Origin: Pisaster brevispinus
Lineage: Eukaryota > Echinodermata > Asteroidea > Forcipulatida > Asteriidae
NCBI GenBank assembly: GCA_023634235.1
Contig: JAMKCF010000014.1
Location: forward strand, 4,849,501-4,913,500
Length of the DNA: 64,000 bases
Direction: 5' to 3'
Positions 47,600 through 60,400 of the stretch are shown here, one piece after another (the stretch's first letter is position 1; every line of letters begins with the position of its first letter). The notes beneath the pieces are model-generated. The model did no database searches. It was given only the letters and a program-made list of their open reading frames with translations, and had not been told where the DNA came from. A program made the position numbers and the translations under genes.

Positions 47600-47950
47600 C
47601 TAAAATACTTGATTGAAAAGATGAGTCTTTAGGTTTTTTTTTTTTAATAGGGTTAAAGAAACAGATGATTTTACTTGTGATGGCAATTTGTTCCATAGGC
47701 GCGGCGCAGCATGTGAGAAAGATCAGTCTCCCCATGAATGATTGGATATGGGCTCAATAAGGAGGTTAGTCTTGCAAGACCGGAGTTTGCGAGGAGGATG
47801 GAATGGTTTGAGAAGATCATCAATATATGCAGGGGCATTGTTAGTGAGTGATTTATAGACAAACAGCAACAGTTTATACTTAATCCTACTGCTTACTGGT
47901 AACCAGTGTAACTCTTTTAAAATAGGCGTAATATGGGAGGACTTTTTGGG
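47600..47950 (-). pseudogene. LINE reverse transcriptase, C-terminal remnant
   Basis: On the minus strand the frame reads SHITPILKELHWLPVSSRIK, then YKLLLFVYKSLTNNAPAYID, and later SFSHAAPRLWNKLPSQ and LKTHLFNQVF, ending at TAG (47,600-47,602). This is the classic tail of CR1/L2-like non-LTR retrotransposon reverse transcriptases. The fragment is about 115 codons with no frameshift. The only break I see is one TGA where the family usually has Arg (WGD*SFS), which fits a CGA to TGA change. Upstream (thumb, palm, endonuclease) is missing, as expected for a 5'-truncated insertion. It lies between genes A and B. Confidence 0.8.
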
Positions 47951-48446
47951 GGGTTAAACTTTGAATACAGTGTATATTTCAGAAAATGCTTTTTTTTCCA
48001 AGTAAACACAGGAATACGGAAACCAAACCAGAGCCGGACTTTGCAGTGATTTGAATTGCAACATTACATTTTGCTCGGAAAACCAGTTTTGTTAAACATG
48101 TCTATTAAAGTAATGCACACTCTCGTACATAACTCTTTCTAAAATTTAAGTAAACCCTCATTATTGCTAGTTTTAAAATCCACTCATTTCATTGAATGAC
48201 TTATCTTCAGTACATCATTAATTATTGGAAGAGTTAATAAGACTTGGTTCTTATATTGCGCACATATCCTAGTAGCTAGATCAAGACCAGTGTTCTCCCT
48301 TAACAGTGGTGTGCTGGCTAAATGCCAGTTAAAACACCCTTAACCAGATTTGTGCAAAACAAGAACTGCGCATATACCGCTGGGCAGATTTCAATAGAGG
48401 GCGACTTAGATGAGGTCATGGTTTGTTTCCAACCATGGAGAGAGTG

Positions 48447-51400
48447 CTAGGTCTCGCTTATAAGTTTGTCCGCCTTCTCAGAAGAGGCCTGATGTGTTGG
48501 AATCTCCACGTCTGCCACTGTTTCTGGAAGTGGCCTGTTTAGACTCTCTGGGAGGGAAAGATCTAGGATTGAACTCAGCAACGCAACGATCCCAAACGAT
48601 AAGTAGGCAATCCTGTCACCCTGTCAAGAACATAGAATGTATTGACCATGGTATTTATTTATTCATTTATTCATTTATTGGTTGACAAACCAAGGATTCT
48701 CAGAAGAGCGAACTGAATCACTATACTAGCCAAAAACCCCATGTAGAGAAGACAAGGAAGGAAGTTTCAGCTTAAAAAGCAAGAGGAAAACCCAAGAGAA
48801 TTATTCCAGGTAAAACCCATGAAATCAGGTAGGGACCGAAAACCCAATCCACATAGTGCCCCCGGCAGGATTTAAAGCAGGTTCCTAGAGGTGGAAGACG
48901 AGGAAAAAGATACCACCACACCAACCTGACGCCCTCTTGACAACAGTTTTTACAAAAGAGATGCAGAGCCCTTACATTCTTAAAGGCACAATGTTTGTCT
49001 CAATTGGCTTTTTTGCCTCTATTTTTAAAATCACAAATGCGCCCTCTAGCAGCAGGACACATACAAGTTGCGGTGCACCAGTTAAAACACAACTAACCCT
49101 CGTGTGATAATAATCATTAACCAGTTATACTATTTATAAAACGCCTTTTACAAAGGTTTTAAAGCACTGTACAAAACGACAAAGAATAAACAAAAATTGT
49201 AGTAACTCAGAATGAAAGCAAATGAGTTTTTAACATAACTTTGAAGGATTCACAAGATAATACCAGATGGATGTGAAGAGGGAAATTGTTCAATAATGTC
49301 TGCCTGTGAATGCTCGTTGGCCATAACACGTATAAGTGCGGGGTGCAGGGGACAAGCACAAAATGGGAAGTAGAAGAAGATGGTAGATTTCAAGAGCTGT
49401 GGGCTTTATTTGAAATAAGGTTCTGAAGATAAGTAGGATATATAGAACATTTCTGACTTTAAAAACAAGAAGGCCGGATAACTTTGAACTGGACTTCTTT
49501 GTCAATGGGAGGCCAGTGAAGGAATTGAAGGACCGGTGTGGAATTCATTGGCGTGTTTCTTGAGAAACCCAACCCATACCCTACTATGCCACAACAGTGG
49601 CACTTTGAGGCACATACATGCTGATGTAGAAAGTAGGCCCACTGCCCGAGGTACTTCAATGAGGGTGGTAAACTGGAGGAGCCACCAGCTGTGCTTAAGT
49701 GCAAGGTAGATAGGGCTACTTATAGTGGAGATAACAAAGCTGCCAACATTTGCATCTTGCAATCAAGGAATTTTTGAAAACAATCGGGGAGATATTTACA
49801 AGTACATTCAACATAATAGAAAAAGTTTCCATAATCAGGAAGATTTTCGAGTTTGTTCATCCGAACATGGAAAGATCGGTTTATTTTCAGGGAACTTTGT
49901 GCAGAATCGGAAAGAGTTGGCAGCTCTGAGGTAAGGTTCTTACACCTGGTCAATATCAGGTGTGGCAATATGTGGCACGGATAGATCACCAACACAATAC
50001 AATGAAAGAATGGTGTGGCACGGATTAGTTCGTCGTCCTATTAGTCCGGTGGCTTAGGGCAAATTTTTTTTAAAATTGTGACACGCTGGGTTAAAGCACA
50101 AAATTGTGTACAGTTATTCTAAAGGTCCCATTGAATCATTCTAGAGGAGGGTGCCCAGGCTGGGTGTCGTAGGTCAAGGTCAGGCTGAGGTCAAAGTTCA
50201 TGCGGTATTATAATACTGCCTATCAATTTTTCACCAAATAGAGGGCCGCTTCCGCATACCATTAAAACTTATAACAAATGACCATGCAGCTTCTATTTCA
50301 GACACTCAGCCAGAGCTATGTGGAAAAAGTTGATCCCTTCAGTTTACTGACCTGGAGATGACAGACCGGGCATCCCCCTCTAATATGCTTCTATGGGCCC
50401 CCTAAAACAAGTGTGCAAAGTTTGGTGCTTTAATCCGGTGTGTCACGATTTGTTCATTAAGCCACTGGACTATATAGCATATGGAAGGTTTTTGAGCGGA
50501 ATTGAGGTACACACCAGCAGGAGGGCTACTGCCTGAGAGGTACATGTAGGCTCGCATACCTTACACAGCTCAATGGAAGGAAACAATAAAAGGGGATCAA
50601 GCTAGCTCGATGGTTTCTTTTCCTGCCTTTCACCTCTGTGGACCCTGGTTCTAATCCCACTACAGACCACAGCTTTGCATGTGGATTGGGTTTTCAGTCC
50701 CTATTGCATGGGCTTTCCCAATTTGGGGTTTTCCTCCCACATCTAAAACTAAACATTTCTGTTATTGGCACTACTTGTGCTGTTGGATGTGTAATAAATA
50801 ATTTTTAAAAACTATTTATTTCATGGAGATTGCAGCTGATGGTTGTTTCGTAAGAAAGCGGGGACCGCATCTGAAAACTTGTTTAGCGCTCATTTTAAAA
50901 ATAATCGTAACTTATTTTTTGAGATCATGACACAAGATCTTCCTATCTCGCCTGCCAGTAAATGCCATGGAATGCATAAGGACATTTTATTAACATGGTG
51001 ATTTTTAAAAAATCTTTCAACCAAACTTTATGCTGCGGTAGTAGATAAGTAGGACAAGTTTTTTCATAGCTAAATTCTACTTAGTAAAAAAACATAATCT
51101 CACATGGTGTAACTGATAAACTATATAAATAATATTAATATTAAGGGTTTTCAAAATTTACTTACAAATGGTGGAAGCATTGGAGCTATGATCCCACCAA
51201 CACGAGCAGACATCGAGCACACACCCATTCCCGTATTCCTCAAAAGAATACAAATACAAAGATTACCGTTAATTAACCCTCCTACTGTCTGACCATTTAA
51301 TACGGCATCCAATGTGGGTTTTGATAAATTCTGCAAGCCTGCAATATGATATCATATGGTGAATGCATCCACACAGTACACAGTCAACCCTCCTACTGTA

Positions 51401-54400
51401 TGACCATTCAATATCAGTCACCCACTGTGGGTTTTGAATGATAGATAAATTCTGCAAGCCTGCAATATGATATCATATGGTGAATGCATCCACACAGTAC
51501 ACAGTCAACCCTCCTACTGTATGACCATTCAATATCAGTCACCCACTGTGGGTTTTGAATGATAGATAAATTCTGCAAGCCTGCAATATGATATCATATG
51601 GTGAATGCATCCACACAGTGCACAGTCAACCCTCCTACTGTATGACCATTCAATATCAGTCACCCACTGTGGGTTTTGAATGATAGATAAATTCTGCAAG
51701 CCTGCAATATGATATCATATGGTGAATGCATCCACACAGTGCACAGTCAACCCTCCTACTGTATGACCATTCAATATCAGTCACCCACTGTGGGTTTTAA
51801 ATGATAGATAAATTCTGCAAGCCTGCAATATGATATCATATGGTGAATGCATCCACACAGTGCACAGTCAACCCTCCTACTGTATGACCATTCAATATCA
51901 GTCATCCACTGTGGGTTTTGAATGATAGATAAACTCTGCAAGCCTGCAATATGATATCATATGGTGAATGCATCCACACAGTGCACAGTCAACCCTCCTA
52001 CTGTATGACCATTCAATATCAGTCATCCACTGTGGGTTATGAATGATAGATAAACTCTGCAAGCCTGCAATATGATATCATATGGTGAATGCATCCACAC
52101 AGTGCACAGTCAACCCTCCTACTGTATGACCATTCAATATCAGTCATCCACTGTGGGTTATGAATGATAGATAAATTCTGCAAGCCTGCAATATGATATC
52201 ATATGGTGAATGCATCCACACAGTGCACAGTCAACCCTCCTACTGTATGACCATTCAATATCAGTCATCCACTGTGGGTTTTGAATGATAGATAAACTCT
52301 GCAAGCCTGCAATATGATATCATATGGTGAATGCATCCACACAGTGCACAGTCAACCCTCCTACTGTATGACCATTCAATATCAGTCATCCACTGTGGGT
52401 TATGAATGATAGATAAACTCTGCAAGCCTGCAATATGATATCATATGGTGAATGCATCCACACAGTGCACAGTCAACCCTCCTACTGTATGACCATTCAA
52501 TATCAGTCATCCACTGTGGGTTATGAATGATAGATAAATTCTGCAAGCCTGCAATATGATATCATATGGTGAATGCATCCACACAGTGCACAGTCAACCC
52601 TCCTACTGTATGACCATTCAATATCAGTCATCCACTGTGGGTTTTGAATGATAGATAAACTCTGCAAGCCTGCAATATGATATCATATGGTGAATGCATC
52701 CACACAGTGCACAGTCAACCCTCCTACTGTATGACCATTCAATATCAGTCATCCACTGTGGGTTTTGAATGATAGATAAACTCTGCCAGCCTGCAATGTG
52801 ATATCATGTGGCCAATGCATCCAACACAGTACATTATTTCTGTACACAGTTGTGCCGCCATGCAGCAATTAAACAGTTTCCGAAAAAGCTGCCCTGGGTA
52901 TGACCAGATTTGGGTAACGGCAGTAGTGAGAAGCACACAATGAAACAAGCTTTTTATCAAGTGTTGTATGTGGTTGCACACAGAGTAAAAATATGGGGGG
53001 GGAGGGGGAAAACTGACATGAAATAGTATCAAATATATATAAATAAAATGGCTGACATTCCATGGGGGGGGGGGGGGGGCTGAGAGGTGATATTTCTATG
53101 AAGTTTGATACCAGTCAGTTTCCCTTCAGGTTTATAACTTGATATTTGTAATAAAACATTGCATCCCCTTAAGGTGATCCCTCTGCTACCGCTTCCCAGG
53201 TTGTATCGCCAACTTTGGAATGATCCTCAGCTATATGGCAGCTACAGGTTGAATGGCTTCTGACTGGGACCCCCGAACAAAGATTTTGATAAAATTGGGA
53301 GACACTCAACAAAGGGCTAGATAGCTCAGTAGAGCGCCGGCACATTAATCTGGAGGTCACAGGTCCTTCTCTAGAAAATTTTTCTTTGTTCAACTCAAAA
53401 ACATCTTAAAATTTACCCAGTCAGTTTCCCTTGTGGTTTGTTACTTGATTTTTAAAGATTCTTACCTCAGTACAGTAGGTAAAAGCTCACTAGAGAAGAG
53501 ATACAATGTGTTAAAAGCAACAGATATTGCCATTTTGCCGATTAGAGCCAGGCACGTCTGTGCTGATGACATCGCACCATCTACAAATAAATAAATTAAA
53601 CATAAGGAACATTAAAAAAAAAAAAAAATACAAATCAAAACGAAATCAAAGAGTGAATATAATGCAAGGAGTGGAAATGAGGTAAGGACAAATGTCCTAA
53701 AAAATGTGGGTTCCAGGACACGCAAATTCAATTTTGACCATAATTGCTTCTCTTTATCTGGGCATACAAAGGTGGTACTACTTTTAGCATCTGTTATGTA
53801 ACATGTATCCAAGCCTGGAATTACATGCAGGCCAGTGAGGCCATGGCCCTATGTTGCCCCTGGTCTTGGCCTTGGTGCCACTTCAAACGTTTCCCATAGC
53901 TTTAAGACTTCGCAAAATGAAAATGGCCTTACCCTCTAAAAGATGAAATTCCCAGTCTGATGTACCCATCTACATTACTGGGCAGTGCTGGGTGAGGAGA
54001 ATCAATTATGGTAAATAAGCAACAAAAAAAAAAACTATGTTCACCACCAAACACCGTCTTTAAGCTGATTTGTTATTGTCTTAATGAAAATGGACAAGTT
54101 CAGAGAATCTCTACGATAAAATTGATCACACATTCAGTGCCTCTCCAAGATGAATACAGGAGGGCAAATTTCCATGAAGAAGCAAACGGACCCCTACCTG
54201 GTGATTTGGGAAAAGCCACAACACCTAAGCAGGACAAACTTGCGATGAAAAGGGAACCTGCCATGGTTGGCCGACGCCCTAACCTGAAAAGAGAACAAGC
54301 AGAGTATGTTGATTAAAAACCATTCGCAACGTTTCCGCTTCCAGCAAGTTGACCGACCATTTGAAATGATTAAACTGCACAGGTTGTGTACAGTGGCACA

Positions 54401-57400
54401 ACCGTAGACAGGACTAAACTTTGTATATGAATGTGTGTGTGTGTGTGTTAGTTTAACACCCATACTTAGATTCTGGCTTGTGATTGGCTTACAGCGCGTC
54501 ACATGATATGTCTTATTTTTACTAGAAAGCTGTTCGAGTGGGGGTGGGTTAATTCTGGAGAAAACAAATATGATTGTCAACCACAAAGTAAGTTCTGTTT
54601 CTGAGATGTATTCCAAAGGACTGCATAACAGGTAGCCAGACTAAGTCCAGCAAAAAACATATCAAAACCTGCTCTTCAGACCAAGACTTCTCCAAGGACC
54701 CAACACAGCATCCCTATCCTACACACACCGGTACCAGTTGTTACTTACCTATTTAATGAGCAGACGCTAAGGAGGCTAGCTGGTATCCCTATTCTACACA
54801 CTGGTACCAGTTGTCACTTACCTATTTAATGAGCAGACGCCAAGGAGGCTAGCTGGTATCCCTATCCTACACACCGGTACCAGTTGTTACTTACCTGTTA
54901 ATGAGCAGACACTAAGGAGGCTAGCTGGTATCCCTATCCTACACACACCAGTACCAGTTGTTACTTACCTATTTAATGAGCAGACACTAAGGAGGCTAGC
55001 TGGTACTTCAACAAGTCCAGAGAGGGCTAAGTTGATGTACATGTTCCCGCCCAAGTTACTAGCACCAAAGGTCAGACCATAGTAGGTTAGACAGCAAGTA
55101 AACCTGGTTGGAAAAAGGAAGACTCTTTAAGATTAGGGCTTAAAGATAAAGCTTAAAACCCTGCGGGAAAACAAGGGGAGACTCCGGAAGGCACTTTTTT
55201 TCCTTTTTTTAATTACTGAAAAATCTTTGGGCCAATTCTGCTGAAACTACATGTAATCCTCAATGAAACCCTCTAGTTTGACATTCTAAAGTCACCTGTA
55301 ACATCGAGCGCTATACAGGTCAGGCATATTGTGGGATAGCTTGGGCTCCAGCCGAAGCTTATTCATTTGTGTACAAAGTATAAGCCCACTGTGTTGTGTG
55401 CAGATCTAATCCCCTTGAGTTTCACTACTGGCTGCCAGGCTAGCAAAGCCCAATGCTATGAGTCTAGTCTAGTCTAGTGTAAATAAACAGCCGTTCCCAC
55501 ACAGACAGGCGCTGTCTACTACTGTTTTATGTCCATGTTTCAGACGACTGTTTTATGTACTGCTCATATTGTATGGCATTTACTGTACAAAAATAAATCA
55601 TGTAGGCCCTACTGTACACGTAAGTGGCAGTTACTGTAAAAAAAAATCAACCTATAAGTTGCCTGAATGCTTCAATCCTTTCTAGGTGTGTCCAGGGGGA
55701 CCTCCATTCATCTACATAGACCATTAGAAAAGGGATTGTGTCAACCAAACAATGTTATATACGCGTAATAGAAACTGCCTTCCGTGAGCTCCCCTTTTGC
55801 CGCTTGTGTAATTTGAGGGGCGGTGCTGCTCGCAAGGTTTTGGGGTCGTGTCAAAATTAATCCAGGACAGGTAGTCGGATAACCAAGATCGTCCATTTAA
55901 TTCCTGATAAACTACAAAGTTGTTTGTTTAAGCCAGGAAAAAAACCATTGAAAACTACAGAAGTTGGAGACCTTAGGTCTAAAATATCTGGTCCGTTTGA
56001 GGCATTACTTTGTTCTTCAGTGCATAGATTATATAATGAAGCCATTCGAAATTTTTTAATAATTGACTATTCTGAATGGCCCCTTAGCTCGGTGGTCTAG
56101 TGGTAAGCATGGTAAGACATCTGCTCTAGCAATGCAAAGGTCGCGGGTTTGAATCCCACCCAAGTGATTCACCTGTGGATTTTTTTTCACAGGAGTAAAG
56201 AGTGCTTAATACACATCGGTGTACGGGTAAAAACAAATTCAATCTTTTATTATTTTTGCCCTTTACATTGGGTGCTTCTCCTAAGCCCTGCCAAGAAAGG
56301 CTACTCGGTTGGGATTTGAACTCACAACCCTTGTATTCTAGAGCAGATGCCAATCATTGGTGTCGGGGTAAAAAACAACTCAAAATCAAATTCAACAAAA
56401 TAGTTAGTGGCCTGATGTTTCGACCCTAGCAGAGTCTCTCTGGAAGTGTAGCTCTGCCATCATCCGCTAGAGTCGAAATCTCAGGCTACTAACATTTTTT
56501 TGCATATATACCACAGGTCCTTTTAGGTAAGCAAACTGCAACAGCTTATTCTATTTTTCAAAATAAGATTCTTTAACCCTAATGCAATTATTAAATCCAC
56601 TAAAATAGGAGATTATAAAGCTTAAGTTCTTCAGGGTGTAGTTGCTCAAAAATAAAAAATCTTGGAAGTGTGTCGGTCTCCTTTTGATCTAGAGGATGAC
56701 GACCTACGTAGGGTATGACATTGCACAGGAATCACAGACTCTCCACATACAACATAATTTGGAATCTGGAGGATCGGGCACAATGAGACAGCATCTTTAC
56801 TTCTTGTTGGTAAAGTCACAAATCTGAAGAAAAAGCAGTGGCAAATCCTGAAGCTGGAAGAAATCCCATTGCAGGCTTTAGGGGACACTAGGTGATGGCA
56901 GCTACTCTTGCCAGGTAAATCAATTGTTCTCTGAAATGTGCACATGCTGAAAACTGCATAAACTTTGGCAATGTACCTTGCAAGCCTATACATGCCGCCA
57001 CCTATAGTCCGGTGGCTTAATGAAAAAATCATGACACGCCGGATTAAAGCACCAAACTTTGCACACTTGTTTTAGGGGGGCCATAGAAGCATATTAGAGG
57101 GGGGTGCCCGGTCCGTCATCTCCAGGTCAGTAAACTAAAGGGATCAACTTTTTCCACATAGCTCTGCCTGAGTGTCTGAAATAGAAGCTGCATGGTCATT
57201 TGTTATAAGTTTTAATGGTATGCGGAAGTGGCCCTCTATTGGTGAACAAATGATAGGCAGTACTATAATACAACATGAACTTTACCTCAGCCTGACCTTG
57301 ACCTAGGTCACCCAAACTGGGCACCCCCCTCTAGAATAATTCTGAGGGACCTATAAAATAACTGTACAAAATTTTGTGCTTTAACCCAGCGTGTCATGAT

Positions 57401-60400
57401 TTTGCAAAAAATTGGCCCTAAGCAACTGGATTACTAGTGTTCCAGAGTCTCCCATTCTTAGAACAAGACACAATCGGAATAATTCATCCATACTTCATAA
57501 GCTTTTTTTTTTTCTTGGTCGGACTCCCTGTGTACATAACACTTCAGACAGTTCAAATTCTGAAATCACGAAGAGGGTTCACATTATTTTCTGTCAAGTC
57601 TCAGTTTGGTTAAGGCTGTGTCTGAATTGGTGTCGACGGCTACGGCTACGGCTATGGCTATGGCTTTGGATAAGGGTGTTGCTATGAGACATCCAATGCT
57701 TCAAAGCTTACACATTCTTCCCTCATATGCAAAAATGAATCAAATGTCAAATGTCATGGTCCATGTCCAATAGCCACCATGTCACAATCGGTTGCTGGTC
57801 AGAGGAATGAAGTCACCTTCCAGTTTTCTAATGAGGCACTCTTTGACGCTGTGCGTTGTGGTCGGATCAGCAGCCCCACAGTCACACTCAGGAAATGGCT
57901 TCATATGCCACTTGTGTAGCGTGTGTTCAGCATGCCTGTGGCCTGTGAGGAGCTATAATTAAGCAACACCAGCTCTTTCTGGGAAGGTTGAAGCCAGCTG
58001 GTACTTCACTGGTGACCAGAGATCTTTAAGGACATTATCCTCATTCTCCTACTCTGAAGACCATTTTCTTTTTGATGAGTTGCTCAGCAGAGCATTTGTT
58101 ACCCATGACGATCACGAAGCCCCTAACTCCGACACAGCTTAAACACTGATTTGAACGCAAGAGAAAACAAGATGGCTGCCCCAACAACCAATCAAATTGA
58201 TGTATTCTTACCATGTGATCATAAGGATCATCATCCTCATCCTCATTATGGGGGTGCGGAACAGGTCCAGGGTACCGTGAACCACCTTCCCTTTGGTCTC
58301 ATCCGACCGACTGTTCAGAGAGAGCACGGATCGGGCGACTTTAAGACCATTCATCTTACCCATCTTATAAAGGATATCTTCTGCTTTATCGGTCTGCCCT
58401 TTAGAGGCAAGCCAAAGGGCCGACTCTGGTATTACTCTGGAAAACAAAGCATTCAAACATTCAGGAAACAATTGATCAAAGACCAAATTCGTAAACAATG
58501 GAACACTTGGTGGCAGCAGACATATCAGGTAAATTTCAATTTCTTTTGTATAGCTCTGTGCATCAAAGATTTTTCCAAAACCAGTGGGCTGATTTCACAA
58601 AGCACTACGATTCATCTCAAGATGAGTTGTTAATATTGCCATAGTGTTCAGCAATTAAGATTATTTTGCTGTTAAGATCAATCTTAAAGCTCTTTCTAAA
58701 ATCAAGCCCTGGCTGTTCCTGCACCAACTCAAAACTGGTTTATTTGATCATCAAATCGATGAGAATATCAAGTTAAAAACCACAAGGGAAACTGACTGGG
58801 TACATTTTTTAACAATTTGGGGTTGAACAAAAATGTTTTGAATAGAGCGGGAGTTGAACCAACCACCTCTGGTTTAACGTGCCAGCGCACTACCAACTGG
58901 GCTATCTAGCCCTATGGTAGGTTAGATAGCTCATAGGACTAGATAGCTCAGCTAGTAGAGCACCAGCACGTTAAACAGGAGTACTGTGCCAAAGTAGGTC
59001 ATGTGCAGGATACGAGCATCTCCATTCAGTGAGAGAGATTTTAGCGCATCAGACATTTGTTCAGGCTTTTGAGCGCACATTCAGAGCTGTGATTGGTTGA
59101 TTTCTTAGGAGGAGGAGCTTAACAGATCATTTGTTGGGGTGGTGCTATAAAATGTAAACAAATGTTACTTACAATGGAACTAAAACTAAAATCACCATGG
59201 GAACGCAGGTTACTAGGGTTAAATTTCTCCAATCCCGAACAAAGTAGGCCATCAATGCAAAGACCTGTAATAATAAATCACAAACCCCAAAACGCAAATA
59301 AAAACTTACAGACTGACTCAAGAATATCAAAAACGGAATTCAGTGCATTCAGTGCACGCTGAAATAAACTATGTTTTGTCGAAACTTGGTCCTTATAGAC
59401 TGTGCAAGTCACACGCGAATCGAAAATGAGAAAACAACTCGAATGAAGTCCGTACTTTTCTCTAAAATCAAATCTTTTTCTAAATTTACATTTATACAAA
59501 ATTCTTGAGAATACAAATACCAATTGCAAATTGTATTCAATAGTCAATACAATTACAATTTTTATCTAATACAAATAATTTGTTAAAATTAACATTGAAA
59601 CAAAAATCCTAACTTGGGATGAGGATGCCTTGTTTTTGTAAAAAACCCATTTGCCAATCACACCCGAATTTGTGTGACCGTTACATAGGTTTAATGATAA
59701 CAAGAACATCAGTTGGGCAAAATTCTTATTTGGTTACAAAGTAACCGGAAATGAAGGTCAAGTCTTATTCTCGGGTTTTCTTTGTTGATTTGTTAATACA
59801 CTTTGCATTCCTAAATTTCATGGCTAAATTTAATATTTTTACAGCCATCCACTGCATTCAACTCAAGTACTTGAAGAAACAGAATCGTGCACAAGTTAAC
59901 CCCAATGTGGCTGAGGATCAACTTGGTCTGGGAAGTCAAATACATGCGAGACTTGCACAGACTATTCAGAATTTAACAGTCTACGTTTCCTCTGATAGCA
60001 CTGTTCATTAAGTCGACTTTCAGATCAAATTGATAAATTCAGAGATGTGATAGGCTGTTGAGAAAAAACCATGAACTGTGAGCGCAAAGCGTGAAAGCTT
60101 GTGAGGGCAAAGGCTTGTGAGGGCGAAAACTTGCGAGCTTAAACCCTACTTACATACATTTGTTTTGTTTTAAAAGCCCCAATCTGCAGCCTGGATCATT
60201 TTTTTTGGTTTTATCTTTTTATAGTCTTATAATATATATATATATATATTTTTTTGGGGGGGAGGGTTAAAAAAAAATGGATTTCCGGAAAAAACAGAGA
60301 AATCCCATCCCTGTAAATTGGGCTGAAACTAAAGAAGAGAAGATGCGCTGTGAAGAACTTACCGCAATGCCACATGCAAATGAGCAGTGGAAGATCGTTC

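Noticed and set aside
51272..52836. CRISPR-like array
   Set aside because: The whole 121-bp unit repeats, with no unique spacers, and the context is a eukaryotic intron.
54008..54316. Plus-strand ORF overlapping gene B exon 7
   Set aside because: Antisense shadow of the SLC22 exon at 54,198-54,283.
58151..58633. 160-codon plus-strand ORF
   Set aside because: Antisense shadow of gene B exon 5, extended into a MITE-like repeat.
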